Source: Rebecca billardiae RCC1528 (Eukaryota > Haptophyta). From it: DNA of 64,000 nt. The DNA lies in NCBI GenBank assembly GCA_965240325.2, contig OZ251249.1, forward strand, positions 868,001-932,000, given 5' to 3'. Positions 46,638 through 59,346 of the stretch are shown piece after piece; the stretch's first letter is position 1, and the number at the start of each line of letters is the position of its first letter. Position numbers and translations under genes: made by a program. Below the pieces are notes generated by a model that did not search any database, had not been told where the DNA came from, and saw nothing but the letters and a program-made list of their open reading frames with translations.

Positions 46638-48742
46638 GATGCCTGCCGGATGGTGCGTGCAGTGCAGTGGCCGCGTGGAAGGGCCTTCCGAGCCCACTGA
46701 TGGAGCGCCTGATTGCTTCGTCGGCCGTCATGATATTGACTCGAGCATGCCCAATAGGTGTGGCGCGTACCCGCCAATTTGGCGCTGGGCATCTGGACGC
46801 ACCGGGGAATTTCAGACTCGTCGCCGAATCTGGGTCGCGGTCCGGGCGCGGGATGGAGCCTCGCGGCGCTCGACTGCACGCGCGAGTGCCGCCGCGTGGG
46901 AGGGCATCCCCGCGTCCGAGCGCGTGAACCGGACTGGCGCCCTGTTGAGCACCTGAGCTGGACCGCCTCGCTTCCAGCTCGGCTCACGGCAGACAGCGAG
47001 AACGGTCCGATATTGACGGCGCCCGCTGTGACTCGGCGAAAGCGGTCGGCACCCGGTCGGTGCGGGTGGGCCGCGTGGGCACGAGGCGGGACAGCGCATG
47101 TGTACGCTACGCACGTGCCCACACGCGTCGAAGCCAGCTGCCAGCGAAAGCTGACGACACCCCCGGTGGATCGGATGGATTGGCTGGCGGAGCACTGGTA
47201 CGGAGTCGGCCGGGCGCGGTCGGACGCCGTCTCACGAGTCACTGACTGGGCTGACTGGACTGTGAGGCCGTTCGGCGGCGGCGGCGGCAGCGCTGCCTAC
47301 TGCTGCAATGCCGTTGCAGTTACGTTGGCAATGCTGCCCAATGAGTGCGGCTGACTCCCCCTGTGCAGGCGGCGGCTGGCAGACTAGCCTGATCGGATCA
47401 TCAGACACTGTACAGGGCGGAACGTCACATTCTGACTGAGCTGCACGCCACTGCTCGCCCTGCCCCTCTGGGCTGATCCGGGCGGCACCCCACGGCCCGT
47501 GCACGACGGTTTCGACCAGCAGCGCGTCAGCCCCAGCGCGCGTGGGCTGCTGAATTGGGCACACCGGTCACCGCAGCAGGTCCGTACGACACGGCTGCAG
47601 GCGTACACTGCCTGTACGTCGCAGCTGGCGCCAGATCCTGCCGCAGGCTTGTCGTCACTGGTCGTGGGCCGTGTGCCCACACAGATCAGGCCTGAATTGT
47701 GCTCGGCAGTGGACCTGGCCCCCCCTAGGGAGGGCTGCATACCGCCGCACCTGGGGGGAGCCGCTCTACGGGACTGCACGGCTGCTGAGTCACTCAGACA
47801 GCAGTGAGTGGCACAGCAGTGCCCTTGAATCCCGCTTACAATCCCGCGCCCCCACCTGCGCAAGGGCCCGTGTCCGGGGTCAGCTCCCCCGTGCACCGTG
47901 GGAGGCCAGCGCAGTCTCAGCACCCGCTGACACACCCTGAGGGTGGCCAGCCTGAGCCCGTGAGCGCCCTGAGCCACCCGACTTCGGAGGGGGCTGTGGA
48001 GTGGGGCTGCGGAGTGCAGCCAAGAGCTCTGCAGCCTTAATTAATAGCTGCTGCTGGTGGTGGCTGGCCTGCATGCATTTTCATCATCGTCATAAGCTGA
48101 CCACCGCCCACTGCTGCCTGCCGCACCCCTCGCTGCCGACGGCACCTGGGCTGCTGCCACGTGCGCACCGTCTGGATGGCACCACAGTGACAGCCCAGCA
48201 TGGAGAGCTGGCCAAGTACCGCAGCCCGTCAGAATGGCCAGGGATGAGCGTATTAAGTGGGCTCGGTGCTAGACCACGACATCCGTAGCCAGGCAATCAA
48301 GTGCTCACATCACATGCCCGTCCAGTGGCGCAGACAGCAGAGATACAGCAGCTATATAATTGTTGAGACCCGCCCTGCGTGGCTGTAGTGTAGTCAGTGG
48401 GCTAAGGCACATGTTCAGGCACTGCGCTATCACGCCATGAACCAAGTGTGCACGTTAACTAAACATATAGCAGTAGTAAACTGTAGGCCGTTAGGCGGCT
48501 ATCGAGAGTCTGATAGGCTGTCTGATGAGTCATGGCGCGACTCGTCAATAGCAGGCAGATTGCAGATTATAAGAATCGCTGGGAAGCGGAGCCTTTACAA
48601 TACTAATTCACGGCGGATACGACTGACGATAGCATGCATGACGATGCATATTATTTCAGCCTGGACCGGCGCCTGTTCCAAGTTGGATCGAAAGTGGTCT
48701 TCGTGGAACGGTGGCGCGGGCCGAACTCGCGCTGTGGCGACG
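46638..48742. other. Intergenic; no supported gene
   Basis: Divergent region between SEC62 (minus) and the oxygenase gene (plus). Plus-strand frames at 47499-47807 and 47804-48040 have fairly normal composition and might be exons or relics, but no domain or splice logic connects them. GC falls near 48430-48660. Confidence 0.4.
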
Positions 48743-49822
48743 ATGGCGGTGGGCACGCGAACGGCACTCCGGCTGGTCGTGCCGCTGCTCGCGGCGGCGG
48801 GCGCGGCGGGCGCGCGCGCGTCGCGCGTGGCCGCCGGGCGCGCGGCCAAGGGCGCGGCGGCGAGCAGCTCCGTGGCGAAGGGCTTTGGCGCGGCGCGCAC
48901 GAGCGCGCGCGCGGTCAAGCGGTGGGCGGACCGTCCGGCCTCGGACGACGACCCGATCGAGCGCGCGCTCGACGCGCTCGAGCAGAGCGGCGGGCTGGGC
49001 ATCGAGGCGTACCTCAACCCCGCGCTCACCGACGACCCCGCCCTCCTCGCCGACGCCGGCCGCCGGCTCCGGGCGAACGAGGTCGTCGTGCTGCGCGACG
49101 CGTTCCGGCCCGAGTTTGCCGAGGCGGTGCACCGCGAGCTGAGCGCCAAGGCGGCGCCGTGGAGCCTGAACGAGGAGTGGTTCGCGGACGGGTACGCGTA
49201 CCGCCACCACAACGTGTACTCGACGGGGCTCTGGTCCCACCGGCTGAACAAGACGTTCGCCGTCTTCGACTCTGCGGAGACGAAGGCGTGGATGGAGGCC
49301 TTCACCGCGCGCGACTGCTCCGGCCCCGCGCTCGGCTCGCCGAGCCACTACCGCGCGGGCGACCACTCGCTGCCGCACACGGACTGGACGGGGCAGCGCA
49401 CCATCGCGTACGTCTGGCACCTCTCCAAGGACTGGCGCCCCGAGTGGGGCGGCGCGCTGTACTGGGCGCAGAACGACCACGCGGTCGCCACCTACCCGGC
49501 GTCCTTCAACACGCTCGTCCTCTTCAGCGTCACGCCCACCTCCGCGCACTTCGTCACGACGGTGAGCCCGCAGGCGAAGCAGAAGCGGCTCGCGTTCAAC
49601 GGCTGGTGGCAGAGCAGCTGGGTGCCCACCGCCGCCGACGACCTCGAGGCCGTCCTGGCGGACGCGGCCGCGAAGCAGACGCTCACGCACCGGCAGCTGC
49701 TCGAGCTGGGCGACCTGCTCAAGTGGGGCAACCTGCCGGCCGAGCGGCGCGCGGCGCTCACCGAGCTGCAGCAGGGGCTCGTGCGCGAGCTCTTCCCGCG
49801 CGGCGAGGCGCAGCTCGGGTAG
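48743..49822 (+). CDS. Secretory 2-oxoglutarate/Fe(II)-dependent oxygenase
   Basis: 359 residues, single exon. ATG 48743 was chosen because it begins a signal-peptide-like segment (MAVGTRTALRLVVPLLAAAG, cleavage near GARA-SR); upstream in-frame codons are low-GC and UTR-like. The catalytic double-stranded beta-helix shows the iron triad H212-x-D214 (SLPHTDWTG) and H269 (TSAHFVTT), with R282 (QKRLAFNGWW) placed to bind 2-oxoglutarate. These are the hallmarks of prolyl-hydroxylase-like dioxygenases. AYVWHLSKDWRPEWGGALYW lies between, typical of the family. Substrate is unknown: it could be a protein (prolyl/lysyl) hydroxylase in the ER/secretory route or act on a small molecule. The C-terminal ~70 residues form predicted helices (LTHRQLLELGDLLKWG). 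Confidence 0.85.
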   Translation: MAVGTRTALRLVVPLLAAAGAAGARASRVAAGRAAKGAAASSSVAKGFGAARTSARAVKRWADRPASDDDPIERALDALEQSGGLGIEAYLNPALTDDPALLADAGRRLRANEVVVLRDAFRPEFAEAVHRELSAKAAPWSLNEEWFADGYAYRHHNVYSTGLWSHRLNKTFAVFDSAETKAWMEAFTARDCSGPALGSPSHYRAGDHSLPHTDWTGQRTIAYVWHLSKDWRPEWGGALYWAQNDHAVATYPASFNTLVLFSVTPTSAHFVTTVSPQAKQKRLAFNGWWQSSWVPTAADDLEAVLADAAAKQTLTHRQLLELGDLLKWGNLPAERRAALTELQQGLVRELFPRGEAQLG

Positions 49823-51085
49823 GCGGCAGATGCCGCGCGATGCGCCCCCCGTGCGCGGGCTGCACTGCTGAGTTACACTGCTCAGAGGAACTGAGCATCG
49901 AATGCAGGGCTGATGGCTTTGTGTCGCGGTGGTCGGCTGAAGTGCTGATGAGTGGATTATTCGCGCGGCTGCTGATATGACTGGTGTGCTGCTGCTGGCA
50001 CTGCTTGGCGGGCGCGACGGCAATTGCGCCTGCTCTCGCGGTGTCGGCGGCGCACTGGCGGCTGGCGCACTCCGCGACTCAGTAACGCTGTAACGCGGGC
50101 CGCGTCGGGCGCGGGGTGATTATGCGGCAGTGAGGCGATAACCGCCTTTCCGGCGCGGGCACGCGGCTACTGGCCGGGCTGCTTTTGCTATGCGCGATAT
50201 TTAGTTCGATTTTCGGGCGATATATCCGAGACGATATCCCGGACGCTGACGACGACGCCGCCGGCGCCGCAACCGCGCCGCGCGAGCTCACTCACGGCGC
50301 TGACACACACGTGACAGTGACAGTCAGTCACTAGTCAGACCGCGTCGTGACCGTAATCGTGTCACTGTCTGTCCGAGGCTCCGCGCACGCGGACGTGAGT
50401 GGTCGCCGCGGCTCACAATGTATATATACTGATGGCACCGTCTCTGCCACTCGGACTCGCCGGCCGGGTTCAGCATATGCCGGACGAATATGCGGCCGCC
50501 GCCCGGTCCGAGATCGCCGGCGCCGCGACGCGCCCGCGGCGCCTGACGGCGCTGGCCGATCACGATGGCCGGAGCGTGCACGGCCTGACGGCCGGGGTCG
50601 GAGTCACTCAGTCAGGCCGGGGCGGGGGCCAGTCGCCGTGACTCGACAAGCACTCGGCTCCTGACTCTCGTACTTCGTAGGCACGCGGATCACCGCCGGC
50701 GACGGCCGTGACTGTGCCGCCGTGCCGGCTCGGAGTCTCGCTGGCGCGGTACGCGTGCCATCGGCACTGCGAGCGCATTCAAGAGGGTGCCGATGAGCGA
50801 CACCTACTACGGACAGCTACGGCACCCGTACGGCCTGACTCGTTGCGGCGTCACAGGCCGCGTCCGAAGTGGCCCGTCCGAAAATGATGCGCCCGCATCC
50901 AGGCTGATCACGGCCCGAGCGGTCGGAATCGGCAGACGATGCTGTCGCGTCCGATTCAGGTATAAGTAGCGCGAGTACATATGCGCGTACGCCTCAGCCT
51001 GCCGTGCCATGCGCGCACGGCGTGGCCGCTCGCGAGCTGCCGCCCGGGCGCACGGCGACGCTCTAGCTAGCCGAGGCTGAGCCGG
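49823..51085. other. Intergenic between converging genes
   Basis: The oxygenase gene (plus) and the NPC2-like gene (minus) converge here. Contains stretches dense in GTCAGTGAC-type words (about 50290-50400) and AT-rich patches. No gene or RNA recognised. Confidence 0.5.
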
Positions 51086-51655
51086 TCAGCGGCGGCGGCC
51101 GACGGCGCCGCGTACGCCGTCGTAGGCGGCTGTGAAGGCCTCGAGCAGCCGGCGCATCCGGCCGCCGGACTCGCCGACCCTGGCCTGCGTCTTGAGGCAG
51201 GAGATCGGCTTGTCCTGGCCGTCGACCACGTCGATCTGCACGTCGAGCGTCACGCCGCTCAGCGGGATGTTGGGGATGTGGTAGTCGATGGTGCCGGTGA
51301 GCTGCGTGCCGGCCTTCTGCGGGCACTTGAGCCCAAACGAGGCGCAGCCGTCGAAGGACTTGGAGGTGACGGGCACACCGTAGTACGAGACGGCGAGCTT
51401 GACCGTCGCCGCGCTCACCGCGATGTCCAGCGTCCCCTTCGCCACGACGTGCAGCGTCGACTCGGGCTTGATCGGGTCGGGCATGAACTCGAGCGAGGCG
51501 ATGTGCAGGTGGTCGGCGACGCCCGGGCAGATCTGGAAGTCGTGGCCCAGGCTGGCGTTGGTGGGGACCGGCGCGGCGTGTGCGAGCGCGCTGGCCAGCA
51601 CGAGGGCCGCCGCGAGGCGCCACGTCGGGCGCAGCCCGGCCGCCGCGCGCCCCAT
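51086..51655 (-). CDS. NPC2/ML-domain lipid-binding secretory protein
   Basis: 189 residues, single exon, ATG 51655. A signal peptide is evident (residues 1-27, RLAAALVLASALAHA). The ML (MD-2-related lipid recognition) domain follows: DFQICPGVADHLHIASLEF, PIKPESTLHVVAKGTLD, an odd-length beta-rich core, DGCASFGLKCPQKAG, LTGTIDYHIPNIPLSGVTLD and KPISCLKTQARV. Cysteines C43, C104, C111 and C153 are placed as expected for the two conserved disulfides of the family. The motif C-P-x-K/Q and the YHIPNIPLSG turn resemble fungal phosphatidylglycerol/phosphatidylinositol transfer proteins and NPC2. Probable role: lipid binding/transfer in the lysosome/vacuole or secretory lumen. The ligand is not predictable. 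Its promoter is probably shared with the divergent helicase gene. Confidence 0.88.
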   Translation of the reverse strand: MGRAAAGLRPTWRLAAALVLASALAHAAPVPTNASLGHDFQICPGVADHLHIASLEFMPDPIKPESTLHVVAKGTLDIAVSAATVKLAVSYYGVPVTSKSFDGCASFGLKCPQKAGTQLTGTIDYHIPNIPLSGVTLDVQIDVVDGQDKPISCLKTQARVGESGGRMRRLLEAFTAAYDGVRGAVGRRR

Positions 51656-51955
51656 GCCGAGGCGGCCTGGCTGCTGGCCGTGAGCAGCCCCCCTTGCAGC
51701 AGCTCTTGGCGGGCGGCGGGCGGCGCCAGTCCGGTGGCAGTCCGCGCTGCTTTCAATCAGAATTCAGAAAAGCCGCGAATGTCCGGGGGGCCGTCGGAGG
51801 AGGCGCCCGCCCAAGCGTCCGCGCACGCGGCTCCCCTCCGGCTGGAGCGGGGGAGCGAGCGACGACGCGGGTGCATCCTTGGCCCTTGAAGAGGGGCGGA
51901 AGATCCCCGCCCGCTGCCACCCAACGCCCGCCGCCACCCGCTCCGACAGCTCAGC
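51656..51955. promoter_or_regulatory. Divergent 300-bp intergenic region
   Basis: Separates the NPC2-like start (minus) from the WW-helicase start (plus). It includes a short AT-rich patch (tcagaattcagaaaag, about 51757-51772). Shared-promoter function is inferred from layout. Confidence 0.35.
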
Positions 51956-54834
<2,879 letters not shown>

Positions 54835-56443
54835 GCGCGCGCGTGGTGTGGGGCTCGCGAGAGCCCGCGGAGAGGCGGGGCGGAGCGCGGCCGGCCCCGG
54901 CGGCGCGCGCGCCCGCAGCGCGCGCCGCCGGGCGGGTGGCCAATGGCCGCGCGGCTGAGCGCTGAGCGCGCGCGCCTCGGCGAGCGGCGCCCCCGCGGGC
55001 GGGCGGGCGGGCGGGCGGGCGGGCGGGCAGCGTACCGAGCGCGCGCCAGGAGTGGCGCGCGCTCGGCGCGCGGCGGGGTCAGGCGGGTCGGGGCGTGTCC
55101 GCTGAGGGGCGTGCCTGGAGGGGGCGTGGTCGGCCGTGTCTGTGTCCGCCCTCCCAGGGGCGGGCGGGGCGGGGCTGGGGCAGGGCAGGCAGGGCCCGTG
55201 TGTGTGTGCGCGCGTGGGCGCTGCGCCGCCGGCCGACACCCAACGGCCGCGGCGAAGGCGTCGCGTGCGCGCGCGCGCGCGCGCCCCACCGCCCCCCTTC
55301 CTTCCCCCGCTGCTGTGGACACAGCCACCGCGCACCGCAGGCCCCCGGGGACGGACGGCGCGGGGGCGGGGCGGCCACCCGCCTCCGCAGCCGCCCGCGC
55401 ACCCACCCACCACCGCACGCCTCCACCGCCCACCCACCACCGCACGCCTCCACCGCCCGCACGCCCGGTAGAGGCGCAGCGCCGCGCTCGGCGCCGGTGC
55501 CGCGGCCAGCAGCGACGCCGGCGCCGGCGCACGCGGCTGCGCGCCCCGCGCCGCGCGCGCGCGCGAGCGCGCCCTCCGCGCGAGCGGCAGCCCCGCACGT
55601 GCGCTCGGCGCCCGCCGCTGCCGCCGCCGCTGCCGCCGCCGCGCGCGCTGCCCGCTGCCGCCCGAGCGTGCAGCCGCCCGCTCGCCCGCACGCCTCTCCC
55701 CGCGGCCGCGCGAGTGCCGAGCCCCGAACTGACACGGCCGCCGCGACCGCTGCCAGCTGGCGGCCGCAGCGCATTCCGCGCCGCGCCGTCCTCTCTTGCC
55801 CCGGAGCCGCGAATCATCCATCCATCGTCAGGCATCACGGACGTGTCATCGCCACATCGGCACTCGGCCGCGGCCGCCCCAGGACTGGTCTGGACTGCCG
55901 CCACGTGCCGACGCGGCATCACTATACGCATTATCAGTGTCCAATAAGCGCACTAGCAGCTATAGCGACATCTGCCGCGCCCGGATTAGCCCGGCGGGCC
56001 GGAGCGCCTCCGGCCCAGTGGCCCGCCCGCCCGCCGGCCCAGGGCCCCGGCCCGCCCTGCGGCCTGCCGGCGCCCGCGCCGCCCGGCCCCGCGCGTCGTG
56101 TGGCGCTGCTGCCGTTGATGGCCGCGCGGGTAGCGGTGCCATATCTGCCGCATTCCAGCCGGGACTGCCTCCGACCACGTCGGCGCCTGCCGATGGACGG
56201 TGCGCGCCACGCGCATCAAATGCTCGCCCTGCCGAGCCGCGTGCGCAGCCAGCGCCGGTGGCAGAGCAGCACGGCCGCCGCTGCCCCGGGCGGCCGGGCG
56301 CGAGGCTCGGCGCCCAACGCGCGGGGCGTCACTCGGGGGAGCATGCGCCATGCCGCCGTGCGCAGGGTGGCTGCGCCGCCCGCCACACGCACAAACGGCT
56401 CGGCGTTGCGCCGTGCGCGCTCCGGAGCACCGACCCACCCGGA
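54835..56443. other. Very GC-rich intergenic; no gene seen
   Basis: Contains a GCGG run (about 54995-55028), repeated ggggcgtg words (55085-55130) and a 26-bp tandem repeat of caccaccgcacgcctccacc type near 55397-55458. Long open frames occur on both strands but only as Arg/Ala/Pro-rich GC artefacts. From about 55800 the base composition drops. Confidence 0.5.
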
Positions 56444-57088
56444 CTATCGCGCGCGCAGCGGCTCGAGCCCGCCCTCCGCCATCGCGCGCTCCGCGGATTC
56501 GCGGGCGCGGCCGCGCGCGCCCGCCGCCGCGCTTCGCCGGGTTGGCGGCCGGCGCTGGCGCGCGCGCTGGCGGCAGGCTTGCACGAGGCAGATGCAGCTC
56601 GCGATCACCGCGAGCACCATCGGCAGCGCCGTGCACACGAGCGCCCAGCACGCGCCCGGCAGCGTGACGTGCGCAGCGATGCGACACTCACCGCCGCTCC
56701 CGGCCGCGCGGCCGTGCCGAGCCGGCTCGCAGCGCTCGAGCTGCGCCGACGTGGCGCACGGGGGCTGCTCGGAGACGCCGATCGCGACCGATCGGAACGC
56801 GTTGGCCACAAACGCGTCGGCGCTGCCGAACGCGTCGCCCACCCGCTCCGTGGCTGTGTGCTTGGCCGCGGCGCAGCTCTGAAACGTCTCGTCGACGGCG
56901 CCGCGGCAGAAGACGACGACCGGCGGGGCGGTGCCGTTGTGCTCGCACGCGGCGGCGCAGGCGAGGGCGTGCAGGTTCGCGGCGCACTCGCGGCTGCACC
57001 ACCCGCCACGGCCGGGGACCACGACGGCCGCGGGGCCGACGCCGCAGCCGCACGTGTCCTCCTCCTCCTCCTGGGCGGAGGCGGGCAT
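56444..57088 (-). CDS. Cys-rich single-pass membrane protein, unknown
   Basis: 214 residues from ATG 57088 (MPASAQEEEEDTCGCG); an in-frame extension to 57154 is open but overlaps the promoter of the neighbouring gene. The N-terminal ~130 residues contain about ten cysteines in a lumenal/extracellular-looking pattern (TCGCGVG, WCSRECAANLHALACAAACE, an NGT glycosylation sequon just after). A transmembrane helix follows (ALPMVLAVIASCICLVQACR) and then a strongly basic cytosolic tail. There is no clear signal peptide in the visible frame, so an unrecognised upstream exon or a reverse-anchor topology is possible. No family is recognised. It is head-to-head with selenoprotein H about 120 bp away. 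Confidence 0.5.
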   Translation of the reverse strand: MPASAQEEEEDTCGCGVGPAAVVVPGRGGWCSRECAANLHALACAAACEHNGTAPPVVVFCRGAVDETFQSCAAAKHTATERVGDAFGSADAFVANAFRSVAIGVSEQPPCATSAQLERCEPARHGRAAGSGGECRIAAHVTLPGACWALVCTALPMVLAVIASCICLVQACRQRARQRRPPTRRSAAAGARGRARESAERAMAEGGLEPLRAR

Positions 57089-57207
57089 GGCTGCTGACCA
57101 CCGCTGCGTACACCCGTCCGGCGTCCTTGACGTTCGGCGGCCAAAGGACCTCACCGTGGTTCGGCCTTCCAGATCCCCGCCGCCCCCTCGTCCCCAGCCG
57201 GCACCCG
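57089..57207. promoter_or_regulatory. Short head-to-head promoter region
   Basis: Only 119 bp separates the two divergent start codons, so promoter/5' UTR elements must be shared or overlapping. No TATA-like motif is visible. Confidence 0.4.
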
Positions 57208-57697
57208 ATGGCGCCCAAGCGCAAGGCCGAGTCCGCCGCGGCGGCGAAGAAGAGCAAGAAGGGTCCGGCGGCCATGCCCGGCGCCCCCTCCGTGCACATC
57301 GAGGCGTGCAAGAGCTGAGGCGCGTTCAAGACTCGTGCTGCGAAGCTCGAGAAGCTTCTGAAAGCCGGTGCGCGCGCCGGGCGACACGCCGTGCCCGCGG
57401 CGCGCGCGCGTGCTGCACGCGGGGAAGTCGAGGCGCGCACTCGTCGTGGCGCCGACGCATGGTCCCCCGTGCGTGTCCCCCATGCGCCCCCATCCCGCCC
57501 CGGCAGAGATCGACAGCGTCGACGTGACGATCAACAAGGAGAAGCCGCGCAAGGGCGCGTTTGTCGTGACGGTGGTGGGCGCGGACAAGCCGGTCGTTCA
57601 GCTGCTCGACATGCCGCGGCCCTTCTCGAAGCTGAAGGCGCTCACGATCGAGGACGTCGCATCAGACGTCAAGAAGGCCGTGGACAAGCTCGGCTAA
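57208..57697 (+). CDS. SELENOH: Selenoprotein H, UGA-encoded Sec, 2 exons
   Basis: Exons 57208-57367 and 57507-57697; 116 residues including selenocysteine. The N-terminus MAPKRKAESAAAAKKSKK is a nuclear-type basic tail, as in animal SELENOH (MAPRGRKRKAE). The redox motif is C34-K-S-U37, with U encoded by in-frame TGA 57316-57318, in the context VHIEACKS-U-GAFKTRAAKL (family: VIEHCTS-U-x-x-Y-x-R-N-A). Reading continues in frame and exon 2 supplies NKEKPRKGAFVVTVV (family: P.KPRRGSFEVTL) and a terminal helix EDVASDVKKAVDKLG (family: VVEELKKYL). Without recoding the protein would be only 36 residues. Family members have a thioredoxin-like fold and a nuclear/nucleolar redox role. The intron is phase 1 (donor GTGCGCG, acceptor GGCAG). 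A SECIS-like hairpin lies 64-161 nt after the stop codon. Confidence 0.93.
57316..57318 (+). other. SELENOH: TGA recoded as selenocysteine
   Basis: In-frame TGA at codon 37, in a CxxU motif. Coding similarity continues on both sides. Confidence 0.92.
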
Positions 57698-57760
57698 GCG
57701 CGCGACGCCGCCGAGCCTGCCCACAGCGTTCCGAGCCGCACGCGCCCGCGACGGCGCGTG

Positions 57761-57858
57761 CGCGGCAGCGCACACGTGATGGCCAGCGCACCAACGCCCG
57801 AGCGGAGCCGCCGCTTGCCGCGGCTCCGGGCAGTGCGTGGCCGGAGAGAGCCGTCCGC
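57761..57858 (+). promoter_or_regulatory. SECIS element, form 2 (predicted)
   Basis: Core quartet: TGAT (57777-57780) opposite GGAG (57843-57846), giving the tandem G.A/A.G pairs. Helix II: GGCCA (57781-57785) pairs with TGGCC (57838-57842) and, after a one-base bulge, CGCAC (57787-57791) pairs with GTGCG (57833-57837). Unpaired CAAC with the conserved AA at 57793-57794 follows. An additional stem then forms (GCCC 57796-57799 with GGGC 57828-57831; GGAGCCGC 57804-57811 with GCGGCTCC 57820-57827) and a short loop. The AA sits in an internal loop below the extra stem, which is the form 2 arrangement. A weak basal helix (GCGG with CCGC) lies outside the core. Confidence 0.85.
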
Positions 57859-58163
57859 AGCGATGTGAACTCGCCTGCGACGGTGCTGCTGCCGCGCGCG
57901 CGGACCTGCGCGCGGAGTGCCGCTCATCACTGCGCCGCGACGCGTGGTGGACTACTGTGTAGCGGTTACACTTAGTGACTTGCAGCGTCAGCTGACAGCT
58001 GTCGGGGCAGGCGGATTCATCGCGAGGCGGTCATCGTCGCTCCGTCGTCAGTAGCCGCGGCTGCTGGCCGTCGTCACTCACAGTAGTAGTCTGACTACGC
58101 GACGCCTTAACTTATGCACCATCATCAGTGTATATATACACGCGTACATCATGATGACGCGAT
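57859..58163. other. Intergenic; no gene seen
   Basis: Sequence between the SECIS and the MITE-like element; TA-rich near 58125-58145. Confidence 0.4.
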
Positions 58164-58685
58164 ACTAAGGCAATCGCGGGCAATAAGAAGTCAGAGATCT
58201 CACGGCTAGCCTCGGTTTCTTAGCCGTTCGGTAGCCCGAGCGCCTACGGAGTCTCAGTTTCTTAGCTAGGTCCGCCCGCCGCGCAGGCGCGGGGGGCGCA
58301 GGGGGGCCGAGAGCCCCCGGCTGAGTCTTTAGGCCCGGCCGGGCGAGTCCGACGAATCTTTTGGGCCTTTTTGGAGCAAATCTGGCATCATGATGTTGCA
58401 TGGATGCTGCGGTGCACTGGCCAGGAGTCAGTCATCAGGAGAAGTCGGGACTTGGCCTGTACTCGTAGTCGGGCCGCGCGCCGCGTCCCCGACGGGCCGA
58501 CTGCGCCTCGCCCCGCTCGGCGCAGACCACTCGTCAGCCGGGACGACGTAGTCCCGGTTTCTTAGTGTGACTATGCGTATAGCGAACCAGCCAATCGCTA
58601 GCCTCAGTTTCTAGGCCAGATCCGCAGATAGCAAGCCCCAGTTTCTTAACGTGACAGCTCCTTATTGCCCGCGATTGCCTGTAGT
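58164..58685. mobile_element. MITE-like element with ~20-bp terminal inverted repeats
   Basis: aggcaatcgcgggcaataag (58168-58187) recurs as its exact reverse complement at 58661-58680. Allowing one inserted base, the match extends about four bases outward (tacta / gtagt). The ~480-bp interior contains no ORF of note but has at least five copies of a GTTTCTTAG-like word (about 58213, 58255, 58555, 58605, 58640), several preceded by AGCC. Size, TIRs and lack of coding fit a non-autonomous DNA transposon. A target-site duplication is not clear. Confidence 0.65.
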
Positions 58686-59346
58686 CAAGATGATCGCGTC
58701 TTATAATAATAATTAATATATTATATATATCATATCGGCGGACGACATCGTCGGCACTGGCAGTCCGCCGTGTTGATTGCCGCGGCGCGCAGGCGCGTGC
58801 AGCTGGTCGCTTCAGCCTTTGGCTTTGGCCGTCGGTCGGATCGGCGCGGACGCGCCGAGCTGCCACTGAAGGCAGCCCGAAGCGCGGGCAGAGGCTCCGG
58901 CGGTGCGCTCGATCGGCAGACCAACGACGATTCGCGCCGCCAGCGCACAGGCCCAGTGACAGGCGCTGCGCACAGACTGCGCCTGCCGTCGCCGAGTCGA
59001 CCACTGACTACGCCGCGCCGGCATCGGCTGAGGCCGAAGGCGCGCTGGGTGCTCAGGGCTTGCTCGGCGGGGCGGGAGCTGGCGCAGTGCCTGCCAACGG
59101 TCACGCGCAGGCCCGGGGGGCAGGAGCTGCGGGAGCTCCGCCACAGGCCTGGCGCAGCAGTGGGCAGCGCCGCCACCGAGGGCATGCCGCCCCGAGGGCG
59201 CCGGGCTGCGGGCGCGTCGGCAGCTGGCGGCCGGGCGCGCCTCCGCTGCGCGCCCGCGCGGCGGCGCAGGCAGCGGCGCGGGTCGCCGGCGCCGCTGCCG
59301 TCCCCGCCGGTGGGCGCGCGGCCGTGCCCGCCGCGCAGCGCGCCCA
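58686..59346. other. Intergenic; no gene seen
   Basis: Begins with an AT-rich run (about 58700-58735) and becomes GC-rich toward the 3' end of the RING gene. Long frames on either strand are shadow-like. Confidence 0.45.

Noticed and set aside
57127-57318. Short 36-residue peptide ending at TGA 57316
   Set aside because: Homology to selenoprotein H continues in frame past the TGA and through a phase-matched intron.
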